DNA of 64,000 nucleotides from Actinocorallia populi (GTDB lineage Bacteria > Actinomycetota > Actinomycetes > Streptosporangiales > Streptosporangiaceae), in contig NZ_PVZV01000002.1 in NCBI RefSeq assembly GCF_002995495.1, positions 310,001 through 374,000 on the forward strand. Reading direction: 5' to 3'. Shown piece after piece: positions 13,211 to 21,111 of this stretch. A model generated the notes under the pieces. That model saw only the letters and a program-made list of their open reading frames with translations. It was not told the origin of the DNA and did no database searches. A program made the position numbers and the translations under genes. The first letter of the stretch is position 1. Each line of letters opens with the position of its first letter.

Positions 13211-13296
13211 CGGGCCTCCGGGGGGCGGCTACGTTATGTAGCCACCCTAGACCTCAGTGTCCTGCACGGGCGCTGAAAGTAACCGGATCGTCTCTC

Positions 13297-14619
13297 TCAG
13301 GTCAACCTGACAGGGTTGAAGATGTCCGCATAAACCAGCAGCGCGCCCATGACCAGAAGGACGAGGCTCATCGCGTAGGTGAGCGGCAGCAGCTTGGCCA
13401 CGTCCACGTAGCCGGGGTCGGGCCGGCGCAGCAGCCGCGCGACGCCCCGCTTGACGCCCTCCCACAGGGCGCCCGCGATGTGGCCGCCGTCCAGCGGCAG
13501 CAGCGGGATGAGGTTGAACATGCCGACCGCGAAGTTGATGGAGGCCAGCAGCGCCAGGAACCAGGAGAGCTTCTCGACCCCGGGGTTCTCCGAGGCCAGG
13601 ATCTCGCCGCCCAGGCGGCTGGCGCCGACCACGCCGATCGGCCCCTCGGGGTCGCGCTCCTCGCCGCTGAAGGCCGCGTGCCAGACGCCGACCATCTTCT
13701 GCGGCAGCTGGACGAACGCCTCCAGGGTGCGGGTGGTCATGTCGCCCATCTGCGTGGCCACGTCCGCGGGGCCGCCCTGCACCCGGTCGATCAGCGGGCT
13801 GATCCCCAGGAACCCGACGGTGACCACCTTGTCGGAGTCCTTCAGGTCCTGCATCTGGTTGGCGGTGATCTGCAGGCTGACCGGGACCTCCTTGCCGTCC
13901 CGCCGCACCACGGCAGGGACGGTCCTGTTCGCCGAGTCCCGGATCAACCCCTGGAGCTGGGAGTAGTCCTCGATCCGCTGCCCGCCGAAGGACACGAAGG
14001 TGTCACCGGGCCGCAGCCCGGCCTTGGCGGCGGGGGTGGAGCGCGCGGTCTCCTCGGGCGTGCACTCGCGCGGGCTGCCGTCGGGCAGGTAGGCCTGCTC
14101 GGCGGGGATGACGCACTTGGAGACGCTGGAGATCGTCGGGGTGGACTGCAGGGTGCCCAGGCCCATGATCAGCACGGCGAAGAACACCACGGCCAGCAGC
14201 AGGTTGGCGGCGGGCCCGGCGAACATGATGAGGAGCTTCTGCCACCACTTCTTGCTGTAGAAGACGCGGTCGGCGTCGCCCGGGCCGACCTCCTCCAGCG
14301 CGCCCTCGCGCGCGGAGTCGATGAGCATCTGGAAGCGGCCGGTGGAGGAGGCGCGGACCATGCCCTCCGGGTCGCCCTTGCGGGGCGGCAGCATGCCGAT
14401 CATCCGGATGTAGCCGCCGAGCGGGATCCACTTGATCCCGTACTCGGTCTCCCCGCGCCGCCACGACTTCAGCGTGGGGCCGAAGCCCACCATGTACTGG
14501 GGGGTGCGGACGCCGAACCGCTTGGCGAACGACAGGTGCCCCAGTTCGTGAAAGGCGATCGAGGCCATCAGCAGCACGAAGAACAGCAACGCGCCGCCGA
14601 GCACGATCAGTGTTTCCAT
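13297..14619 (-). CDS. Site-2 metalloprotease (Rip1/RseP family), copy 1
   Basis: 440-residue intramembrane zinc protease that cleaves membrane-bound anti-sigma factors or other TM substrates. The zinc motif HELGH (24-28) sits in the first TM helix. A PDZ domain (about 195-260, GLRPGDTFVSFGG) follows, and the C-terminal NLIPLLPLDGGH (369-380) provides the third ligand. A short Cys-containing insert (KCVIPAEQ to RECTPEE, 168-190) precedes the PDZ domain and is shared with the paralog at 15942. It is divergent from the cysteine desulfhydrase-like gene. No dxr/ispG neighbours, which accompany Rip1 in mycobacteria, are seen. Confidence 0.92.
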   Translation of the reverse strand: METLIVLGGALLFFVLLMASIAFHELGHLSFAKRFGVRTPQYMVGFGPTLKSWRRGETEYGIKWIPLGGYIRMIGMLPPRKGDPEGMVRASSTGRFQMLIDSAREGALEEVGPGDADRVFYSKKWWQKLLIMFAGPAANLLLAVVFFAVLIMGLGTLQSTPTISSVSKCVIPAEQAYLPDGSPRECTPEETARSTPAAKAGLRPGDTFVSFGGQRIEDYSQLQGLIRDSANRTVPAVVRRDGKEVPVSLQITANQMQDLKDSDKVVTVGFLGISPLIDRVQGGPADVATQMGDMTTRTLEAFVQLPQKMVGVWHAAFSGEERDPEGPIGVVGASRLGGEILASENPGVEKLSWFLALLASINFAVGMFNLIPLLPLDGGHIAGALWEGVKRGVARLLRRPDPGYVDVAKLLPLTYAMSLVLLVMGALLVYADIFNPVRLT

Positions 14620-14685
14620 GTGTCAACGACCCCAGTCCGCCCTCCGTGGAGGGCTGTTTCCGCCCGTTACCCCGTGCCAGGGTAA

Positions 14686-14703
14686 GCGATTCCGGCGATT
14701 CCG
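14686..14703. promoter_or_regulatory. Tandem 9-bp direct repeat in the divergent promoter region
   Basis: GCGATTCCG occurs twice head-to-tail in the 167-bp gap between the divergent protease gene (start 14619) and the desulfhydrase-like gene (start 14787). It could bind a regulator or sigma factor; a TAGCCT -10-like element lies at about 14755. Weak evidence. Confidence 0.3.
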
Positions 14704-14786
14704 GCTCGCCTTCCCCGCCCGAACGACGGGCTCTACGGTCATTCGCCAGGGCGTAGCCTGAAGCGGAATTCCAAGGGGGGAGCGGC

Positions 14787-15860
14787 ATGGACAGTACAGA
14801 CCGGTGTGAACCGGCCGGCCGCGCCTGGATCGCCGAGGCGATCCGCAGGGTCGAGGCCGACAACAACCGGAGCGCGGACACCCACCTCCACGTCTTCCCC
14901 CTGCCCCCCGAGTGGGGCATCGACCTCTACCTGAAGGACGAGTCGGTGCACCCCACCGGCTCGCTCAAGCACCGGCTGGCCCGCTCCCTGTTCCTCTATG
15001 CGCTCTCCAGCGGCTGGATCACCGAGGGCACCACGGTCATCGAGGCCTCCAGCGGCTCGACCGCGGTGAGCGAGGCCTACTTCGCCCGGCTGCTGGGGCT
15101 GCCGTTCGTCGCGGTGATGCCCAGGAGCACCAGCCCGGAGAAGATCGCGCTGATCGAGTTCCAGGGCGGCCGCTGCCATTTCGTCGACGACCCGGCGTCG
15201 ATCTACGCCGAGGCGGGGCGGCTGGCCGAGCGCACCGGCGGCCACTACCTGGACCAGTTCACCTACGCCGAGCGCGCCACCGACTGGCGGGCCAACAACA
15301 ACATCGCCGCCTCGATCTTCGAGCAGCTCGCGCTGGAGCCGCACCCCGAGCCGGCCTGGATCGTGGTCAGCGCCGGCACCGGGGGCACCGCGGCGACCAT
15401 CGGCCGGTACGTGCGCTACCGCAGGCACCAGACGCGCCTGGCGGTCGTGGACCCGGAGGGCTCGGCGTTCTACGACTCCTGGGTGAGCGGCGACACGGCG
15501 CTGACCGCCCCCGGCTCCCGGATCGAGGGCATCGGGCGCCCCCGCGTGGAGCCGTCGTTCCTGCCGTCGGTCATCGACCGCATGTACCGGGTGCCCGACG
15601 CCGCCTCGATCGCCTGCATGCGCTGGACGTCGGAGGTCACCGGCCGCAGTGTCGGCGGCTCCACCGGCACCAACGTCTGGGGCGCCCTGCAGGTCATCGG
15701 GGAGATGCGCGAGCGCGGCGAGCAGGGCAGCGTCGTCACCCTGATCTGCGACGGCGGCGAGCGCTACACCCACACCTACCTGTCCGACGCCTGGCTCGCC
15801 GGGCAGGGACTGGACCTCGCCCCCTACTTGGCGGAACTGCGCGCCCTCCTGAACCCCTGA
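14787..15860 (+). CDS. PLP-dependent cysteine synthase-family protein, Cds1-like L-cysteine desulfhydrase
   Basis: 357 residues of fold-type II PLP enzyme. The PLP Lys is K61 in [10 protein letters not shown]; the [10 protein letters not shown] loop binds substrate/phosphate, and TGGTAATIG forms the PLP-phosphate glycine loop. Length and the [15 protein letters not shown]-terminus match the actinobacterial Cds1 family (Mycobacterium Rv3684 type), which degrades cysteine to pyruvate, H2S and ammonia rather than making it. It is preceded by AAGGGGGGAG and sits between two paralogous site-2 protease genes. Family assignment firm; the desulfhydrase reaction is from family knowledge. Confidence 0.88.
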   Translation: MDSTDRCEPAGRAWIAEAIRRVEADNNRSADTHLHVFPLPPEWGIDLYLKDESVHPTGSLKHRLARSLFLYALSSGWITEGTTVIEASSGSTAVSEAYFARLLGLPFVAVMPRSTSPEKIALIEFQGGRCHFVDDPASIYAEAGRLAERTGGHYLDQFTYAERATDWRANNNIAASIFEQLALEPHPEPAWIVVSAGTGGTAATIGRYVRYRRHQTRLAVVDPEGSAFYDSWVSGDTALTAPGSRIEGIGRPRVEPSFLPSVIDRMYRVPDAASIACMRWTSEVTGRSVGGSTGTNVWGALQVIGEMRERGEQGSVVTLICDGGERYTHTYLSDAWLAGQGLDLAPYLAELRALLNP

Positions 15861-15941
15861 CCCCCGCCAACGCCCGGCCCCGGAACGTTCAAGATCCGCC
15901 CGGGGCGGCTTGGCGCCCCGCCGCCCGGGTAGGAGAGCGGC

Positions 15942-17231
15942 GTGCTGGCACTGGGTGTGGTGCTGTTCTTCCTGCTGCTCATGGCGTCGATCGCGCTGCA
16001 CGAGCTGGGGCACCTGCTGGTGGCCAAGCGGTTCGGAGTGCGCTGCCCCCAGTACATGGTGGGCTTCGGGCCGACGGTCAGGTCGTGGCGGCGCGGGGAG
16101 ACCGAGTACGGGTTCAAGTGGGTCCCCTTCGGGGGGTACGTGCGGATGATCGGCATGCTGCCGCCGCGCGCGGGGGATCCCGAGGGGAGGCTGCGGCGCT
16201 CCTCGACCGGCCGGTTCGGGCAGCTGATCGACTCGGCGCGCAAGGAGTCGCTGGAGGAGGTCGGCCCGGACGACGCCGACCGCGTCTTCTACGCCAAGAA
16301 GTGGTGGCAGAAGGCGCTGATCTCCTTCGCCGGGCCGCTGATGAACTTCTTCCTGGCGTTCGTGCTGCTGGGGATCGCCCTCGTGGGCTTCGGGATCAAG
16401 GAACCGACCATGGGGGTCGCGACGGTCGCGAAGTGCGTCGTCCCCGCCGCCCAGGCCGCCCGCGGATGCGGGCCGGATGATCCGCCGACGCCCGCCGCGC
16501 GGTCCGGGCTGCGGCCGGGGGACGAGATCGTCTCCTTCGACGGCGTGCCGGTCACCCGCTACCGGCAGTTCCAGCAGTTGGTGCGCGACTCCGCCGGACG
16601 GCAGGTGCGGCTGGAGGTCCGCCGCGACGGCCGGGAACTCGTGCTCACCCCCACCCTGATCGCCAACCGGGTCGCCGCGCTGGACGGGCGCTCCGGGACG
16701 GTCACCGCGGGCTTCCTCGGCATCACGCCCGTCCAGGAGTACGTACGGCAGGACCCGCTGGACGTGCTGGCGCTCATGGGGGACATGGCCGGCCGCACCC
16801 TGGAGGCGTTTGCGGTCCTGCCGCAGAAGATGGCAGGGGTCTGGGACGCCTCCTTCCGCGGTGCGGAGCGCGAGTCCGACAGCCCCGTGGGCGTCGTGGG
16901 GGCGAGCCGGATCGGCGGCGAGGTCCTGGCCGCCGACACCCGTGCCGCCGACAAGATCGTCCTGTTCCTGCTGGTGCTCGGCTCGCTGAACTTCGGCCTC
17001 GCCGCCTTCAACCTCATCCCGCTGCTGCCGCTGGACGGCGGCAACATCGCGGGCTCCCTGTGGGAGGGCCTCAAGCGGGCCTTCGCGAGGGTGGCGGGCA
17101 GGCCGGCGCCCGGCCCGGTGGACGTCGCCAAGGCACTCCCTTTGACCTACGTGGTGGGCGCGCTGCTGCTGGCCATGGGCCTGCTCATCGCCTACGCCGA
17201 CCTGGTCAACCCCATCCGGCTGCGCGGCTGA
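15942..17231 (+). CDS. Site-2 metalloprotease (Rip1/RseP family), copy 2
   Basis: 429 residues, closely paralogous to the protease at 13297 along the whole length (shared RFGVR-PQYMVGFGPT, WRRGETEYG and MIGMLPPR segments). Zinc motif HELGH at 20-24. The PDZ domain has GLRPGDEIVSFDG. The C-terminal third-ligand motif is LDGGN rather than LDGGH. The GTG start at 15942 follows AGGAG at 15931-15935 with 6-nt spacing. Same orientation as the desulfhydrase-like gene and 81 bp downstream of it. The two copies probably arose by local inverted duplication and may have different substrates. Confidence 0.91.
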   Translation: MLALGVVLFFLLLMASIALHELGHLLVAKRFGVRCPQYMVGFGPTVRSWRRGETEYGFKWVPFGGYVRMIGMLPPRAGDPEGRLRRSSTGRFGQLIDSARKESLEEVGPDDADRVFYAKKWWQKALISFAGPLMNFFLAFVLLGIALVGFGIKEPTMGVATVAKCVVPAAQAARGCGPDDPPTPAARSGLRPGDEIVSFDGVPVTRYRQFQQLVRDSAGRQVRLEVRRDGRELVLTPTLIANRVAALDGRSGTVTAGFLGITPVQEYVRQDPLDVLALMGDMAGRTLEAFAVLPQKMAGVWDASFRGAERESDSPVGVVGASRIGGEVLAADTRAADKIVLFLLVLGSLNFGLAAFNLIPLLPLDGGNIAGSLWEGLKRAFARVAGRPAPGPVDVAKALPLTYVVGALLLAMGLLIAYADLVNPIRLRG

Positions 17232-17238
17232 GACCGGA

Positions 17239-18747
17239 TCAGGGCTCGAATCCCGCCAGCGCCCGCACGGTGTCGATGGTGTCGGCCTCCTCGGCGGTCT
17301 TGTCGGAGCGGTAGCGCAGCACCCTGGCGAACCGCAGGGCCAGGCCGCCCGGGTAGCGGGGGCTGCGCTGCAGCCCGTCGAAGGCGATCTCCACGACCTG
17401 GACCGGCCGGACGGTCACCGTCCAGCCGTCGTCGGCGGTCTTCAGGCCGGTGAACCGCTCGGTCTGCCATGCCAGCATGCGGTCGGTCAGGCCCTTGAAC
17501 GTCTTGCCGAGCATGACGAATCCGCCGGTGCGCGGGTCGCGGGCGCCCAGGTGGAGATTGGACAGCGTGCCCCGGCGGCGTCCGCTGCCCCGTTCGACGG
17601 CCAGGACCACCAGGTCGAGGGTGTGGCGGGGCTTCACCTTGATCCAGCCGGCGCCCCTGCGGCCCGCCGTGTAGGGGGTGCCCAGCGACTTCAGCAGCAC
17701 GCCCTCGTGGCCGCGGGCGAGCGCGCCGGCGAGGAACGCCTCGGCCTCCGGCAGTTCGGCGGTGACCGTCCTGGGCATGCGCAGGGGTTCGGGCAGCGCC
17801 CGCACGAGCGCCTCGCCGCGGACGGAGCCCGGCTCGTCCAGGAGATCCACGCCGTCGAGGTGCAGGACGTCGAAGGCGAACAGCGACAGGCCGCCGATCC
17901 CGCCGGAGCGGGTGGCCGCGCGGGCGGAGGTGACCTGGAAGGGGTGGGGCCTCCCGTCCTCGCGCAACGCGATCAGCTCGCCGTCCAGGATCGCCGACCG
18001 GAGGCCCAGGGCGCGCACCCTTTCGACGACCTCGGGGACCCGGGAGGTGATCTCCTCCAGGGTGCGGGTGAAGACCCGGACCTGCTCGCCCTCCACGTGC
18101 AACTGGGCGCGGATCCCGTCCATCTTCCACTCGAGGGCCATCTCGCCCTTGAGCGCCTCCTCCAGGGAGGGCGCGGAGGAGGCGAGCATCGGCCGGACGG
18201 GCCGCCCCACGCGCAGCGTGAACGCCGAGAGCGCCTCCGCCCCGCCCGACAGCGCGGCGACGGCGACGGCGGAGAGCGAGCCGCGCAGCATGACGGCCCG
18301 CCGGACGGCCGCCGCGGGAATTCCGGCCGCCTTGGCGATCGCCTCGGTCATGACTCCTTCGAGCGCGCCCTGGCGGAGGTCTCCGGCGAGCAGCCGGACG
18401 AGGAACTCCTGTTCCGGACCGGTCGCCTCGGCCAGCAGGGCACGCAGCAGGCGTCGTTTTCCGGCCACGGAGCCGGGGCCGGAGGCGGCCTTGATCTCGC
18501 TGAAGACCGCGTCGACCCGGCTGACGGACAGGCCCGGCGAGGGAGAGGCGGTCGGACGGTCGCCGAGGGCGGAGGGGCCGATGCCGATCTGGCGTTGCGG
18601 CAGCTCACCGGCGAGGTAGTGCACCACCAGGGGTGCCTCCTCGGGTCCGGCGTCGCGCAGGCAGGCGGCGATGAGCGCGGTCTTCTCCCGGCGCGCGGAG
18701 GTCTCGGACACGGCCCGCCAGGCGGCGGCCAACTCGGCGAGCAACAT
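17239..18747 (-). CDS. ligB: ATP-dependent DNA ligase (LigB type)
   Basis: 502 residues. An N-terminal ligase domain (about 1-185) precedes the nucleotidyltransferase core, with adenylated Lys208 in EWKMDG (motif I), LDGELIAL (motif III), EGVLLKS (motif IV) and WIKVKP (motif V), then an OB-fold ending VEIAFDGLQRSPRYPGG. Domain order matches mycobacterial LigB rather than the multidomain LigD: no polymerase or phosphoesterase domain is fused. It joins 3'-OH/5'-phosphate nicks using ATP, as an accessory to the NAD-dependent LigA. It converges tightly with the protease gene (7 bp between stops). Confidence 0.93.
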   Translation of the reverse strand: MLLAELAAAWRAVSETSARREKTALIAACLRDAGPEEAPLVVHYLAGELPQRQIGIGPSALGDRPTASPSPGLSVSRVDAVFSEIKAASGPGSVAGKRRLLRALLAEATGPEQEFLVRLLAGDLRQGALEGVMTEAIAKAAGIPAAAVRRAVMLRGSLSAVAVAALSGGAEALSAFTLRVGRPVRPMLASSAPSLEEALKGEMALEWKMDGIRAQLHVEGEQVRVFTRTLEEITSRVPEVVERVRALGLRSAILDGELIALREDGRPHPFQVTSARAATRSGGIGGLSLFAFDVLHLDGVDLLDEPGSVRGEALVRALPEPLRMPRTVTAELPEAEAFLAGALARGHEGVLLKSLGTPYTAGRRGAGWIKVKPRHTLDLVVLAVERGSGRRRGTLSNLHLGARDPRTGGFVMLGKTFKGLTDRMLAWQTERFTGLKTADDGWTVTVRPVQVVEIAFDGLQRSPRYPGGLALRFARVLRYRSDKTAEEADTIDTVRALAGFEP

Positions 18748-18769
18748 GGATCCATCCTCTCCGGAGGTA

Positions 18770-18798
18770 ATGACAAAGCCCTTACGGGTCCGTACTTT
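18770..18798 (+). promoter_or_regulatory. Sigma-70-type promoter driving a leaderless transcript
   Basis: -35 ATGACA (18770-18775, 5/6 match) and -10 TACTTT (18793-18798) are separated by exactly 17 bp. The GTG at 18806 lies 7 nt after the -10, where transcription should start, so the mRNA is predicted to begin at the start codon. Confidence 0.6.
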
Positions 18799-18805
18799 CG
18801 AGAGC

Positions 18806-19603
18806 GTGCGCGCTGATTTCGACCGGGTCTATTCGCCTCCCGAACCGCCCGAGCCGAGCCACTGGCGGCCCCGGGGCTGGCAGGTGGCGTTCATCTCCTT
18901 CCTCCTGGCGGCGGGAGGGGTGTTCTTCGCGGTCCCGCTGCTCCTGGACGATTCCCCGGAAGACGGCGCCATGCCCACTTTGACCGCCGAGCACGAGAAC
19001 GCCACGGAGCCACCTCCGGACTCCCCGCCGGAATCCGCGGCTCCGGAGCCGGAGCCGAGCCGGCCGGCCGAGCCTTCGCCCGCCCCCTCCGCCCCGGCGG
19101 GCGAGGGCCCGCTGACGGAGTTGCCGAAGAAGGTCTGCGACAGCGTCTCGGAGGCCACCTTCCTCAAATTGGTGCCGAAAGGAGAACCGGAGGAATACGG
19201 GGGCTCCCGCGCGGGATCATGCGGATACACCAGTGACGGCGCGGACGATTTCCGTTATCTGCGGCTGGAGACGAGGCTGGCGGACGTGACCGGCGACATG
19301 GATCCGATCACCTCGGCCAAATGGTCGTTCGGTCAGGACTACAAGATGCAGGAAGAAGACAAGATCACCGACACGCTGCTTCTGGAAAAGGTGCCGGGCC
19401 TCGGTGAGGAGGCCTTTAGGCGGGTGTACACCGAGGACGGTGTGGCGAACGTGACGACTGCTCGCATAGCGGTGCGGGTGCAGAATCTGATCGTCACCGG
19501 GACTTACAGCCGGGCCTTCGAAAAGAAGCCGCAGGAACAGCAGGACGCGTGTCTCGAAGGCGCTCTCGAAGTGGTGAAGGAAGCGCTGCGTTCTTACACC
19601 TGA
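18806..19603 (+). CDS. Membrane-anchored DUF3558-like protein
   Basis: 265 residues. A short cytoplasmic N-terminus (MRADFDRVYSPPEPPEP) is followed by one TM helix (about 25-47), a Pro/Glu/Ser-rich linker, and an extracytoplasmic domain with conserved-looking Cys pairs (KKVCDSVS, GSCGYT and a late DACLEG), resembling DUF3558 of actinobacterial lipoproteins. No enzymatic motif is visible. The GTG at 18806 is preferred to the in-frame ATG at 18770 because a good promoter occupies the intervening sequence and implies leaderless initiation. It is divergent from the DNA ligase gene. Confidence 0.68.
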   Translation: MRADFDRVYSPPEPPEPSHWRPRGWQVAFISFLLAAGGVFFAVPLLLDDSPEDGAMPTLTAEHENATEPPPDSPPESAAPEPEPSRPAEPSPAPSAPAGEGPLTELPKKVCDSVSEATFLKLVPKGEPEEYGGSRAGSCGYTSDGADDFRYLRLETRLADVTGDMDPITSAKWSFGQDYKMQEEDKITDTLLLEKVPGLGEEAFRRVYTEDGVANVTTARIAVRVQNLIVTGTYSRAFEKKPQEQQDACLEGALEVVKEALRSYT

Positions 19604-19804
19604 CGCTCGGTTGACCAGTGTTACTTATTGGTAGGGAAGCAACCGGCCCGGTTGGTCGGTTTTGCGGGTAGTATCGGACCTCCGCCCGTCCCGTATTGCC
19701 TGGTAATCGCGGTGTTATAGGTGTCGGCCACGCAATGCATGGGTTTGGTTACGCAAGATGCTGGTTAGTAGGTCATGACCAGTAAGTAAGAGGAGGCGAA
19801 GGAC
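19604..19804 (+). other. AT-richer leader/promoter region upstream of a micro-ORF
   Basis: About 200 bp of visibly lower GC than its surroundings, holding a small hairpin (CAACCG-GCC-CGGTTG, about 19640), several AT-rich hexamers resembling -10 boxes, and a 10-bp palindrome GGTCATGACC (about 19771). It leads into a consensus ribosome-binding site and an 11-codon ORF. It does not match any riboswitch, tmRNA or SRP RNA pattern I can recognise. It may be a 5' leader or small RNA. Confidence 0.4.
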
Positions 19805-19840
19805 ATGGCCGTCAATGAGGCCGGAGTGTCCTGGGCTTAG
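19805..19840 (+). CDS. Micro-ORF, 11-residue peptide (MAVNEAGVSWA)
   Basis: ATG GCC ... GCT TAG preceded by consensus AGGAGG (19791-19796) at an ideal 8-nt spacing and followed 22 nt later by a very strong terminator hairpin. No other plus-strand gene follows, so it is not an attenuator of a downstream gene. The ribosome-binding site is far better than for most genes here, which suggests real translation. Function unknown: small signalling peptide, dual-function sRNA, or a fortuitous RBS in a non-coding RNA. Confidence 0.4.
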   Translation: MAVNEAGVSWA

Positions 19841-19862
19841 GCGCAGGGGTCGGAACTGAATT

Positions 19863-19898
19863 CGGCGGCGGCCGGTGAGAAATCACCGGCCGCCGCCG
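19863..19898. terminator. Strong GAAA-capped terminator hairpin
   Basis: 16-bp perfect stem (19863-19878 with 19883-19898) closed by a GAAA tetraloop, followed by GTTTCGTC on the plus strand. It can end the micro-ORF transcript and, read from the other side, the minus-strand sugar-dehydrogenase gene whose stop is at 19916. Confidence 0.85.
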
Positions 19899-19915
19899 TT
19901 TCGTCACCCGATGCC

Positions 19916-21094
19916 TCAAGCCGGGTCGATCCGGTGGATCTGGCCGTTCAGGCTGAGCACGTAGAGCTCGCCCGAGGCGTCCTGGCCGAAGGCCGAGACG
20001 TTGCTGAGGTTCTCCAGGGACGTGTGGTGCCCCCGCGCCTTTCCGTCCACCAGCTCGAAGGACTTCACCCAGCCCGCGCAGAAGTCGGCGTAGAGATAGC
20101 GGCCCGCCATCCCCGGCAGCCGCTCGCCCCGGTAGACGTGGCCGCCGATGACCGAGCACTCGCCGTTCTCGTGCAGCTTGTACTCGTGGACGGGCACCAC
20201 GCCCGCCCGCTCCCCTGACCTGAACTCATGGCTGCCCTCGCGCAGCGGCCACCCGTAGTTCTCCCCGCCCTTGGACGAGGCGGGCTGGAAGTCGACCTCC
20301 TCCCAGTCGTCCTGCCCCACGTCGCCGATCCACAGGTCCCCGGTCTCGGAGTCGAAGGAGAACCGCCACGGGTTGCGCAGCCCGTACGCCCAGATCTCGG
20401 GCTTGGCGCCCTCCTTGTCGACGAACGGGTTGTCGCCGGGCACCTTGTACGGCTCGCCGCCGCGCGGGTCGATCCGCAGGATCTTGCCGAGCAGGCTGCC
20501 CAGGTTCTGGGCGTTGTCGTCGGGGTCGCCCGCCCCGCCGCCGTCACCGAGGCTGATGTAGAGGTAGCCGTCCTTGCCGAAGGCGAGCTGGCCGCCGTTG
20601 TGGTTGGTGCGCGGATGCGGCTGCTCCAGCACGACCCTGCGGTCCGCCGGACGCACCGAGCCGTCGTCCCGCACGGGGTACTCGACGACGGTGATGGTGC
20701 CGTCCTTGGCGGTGTGGTCGAGGTAGAGGTGCTCGCCGTCGGGGGAGAAGGCGATGCCCAGCAGCCCCCGCTCACCGCCGCTCCCGACGACGGAGGTGAG
20801 GTCCAGCACGGGTTCGGCGACCAGTTTCCCGTCGCGGATCGCGCGGACCCGGCCGGGCTGCTCGATGACGTAGAGGGCCGGGTCCCCCTTGCGGACGGCC
20901 ATGCCGGTGGGCTGCTCCACCTCGGCGATCTCGGTGAGCGCGACCTTCCCGGGCACGGCGCCGGCCTGCGGGCCTGTGCTCTTGCTCGTGGAGGCGGCGG
21001 ACGAAGGGCTCTCGGTCACGCGCTCGTCCCCGGCGCAGCCGGCGAGCAGGACGCCCGCCGCCGCCACCGCGACGAACCAGAAGGATCTGTGCAT
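19916..21094 (-). CDS. PQQ-dependent sugar dehydrogenase-like lipoprotein (GSDH/sorbosone dehydrogenase fold)
   Basis: 392 residues. A lipoprotein signal (LLAGC, Cys20) and Ser/Thr-rich spacer are followed by a six-bladed propeller with family motifs GERGLLGIAFSPDG (107-120), RTNHNGGQLAFG (162-173), GLRNPWRFSFD (238-248) and ENYGWP (278-283). It should sit outside the membrane and oxidise a sugar or polyol with PQQ, or be a catalytically silent adhesion-type relative. It follows the FG-GAP gene with a 17-bp gap and is probably the third gene of that minus-strand unit. The ATG at 21094 has GGAG very close to it. Confidence 0.85.
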   Translation of the reverse strand: MHRSFWFVAVAAAGVLLAGCAGDERVTESPSSAASTSKSTGPQAGAVPGKVALTEIAEVEQPTGMAVRKGDPALYVIEQPGRVRAIRDGKLVAEPVLDLTSVVGSGGERGLLGIAFSPDGEHLYLDHTAKDGTITVVEYPVRDDGSVRPADRRVVLEQPHPRTNHNGGQLAFGKDGYLYISLGDGGGAGDPDDNAQNLGSLLGKILRIDPRGGEPYKVPGDNPFVDKEGAKPEIWAYGLRNPWRFSFDSETGDLWIGDVGQDDWEEVDFQPASSKGGENYGWPLREGSHEFRSGERAGVVPVHEYKLHENGECSVIGGHVYRGERLPGMAGRYLYADFCAGWVKSFELVDGKARGHHTSLENLSNVSAFGQDASGELYVLSLNGQIHRIDPA

Positions 21095-21111
21095 ACTCCG
21101 ATCATCGGTGT

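Noticed and set aside
19604-19900. tmRNA, SRP RNA or riboswitch
   Set aside because: No tRNA-like ends, no ALAA-type tag frame, no SRP core motif and no downstream gene on the same strand for a riboswitch to control.
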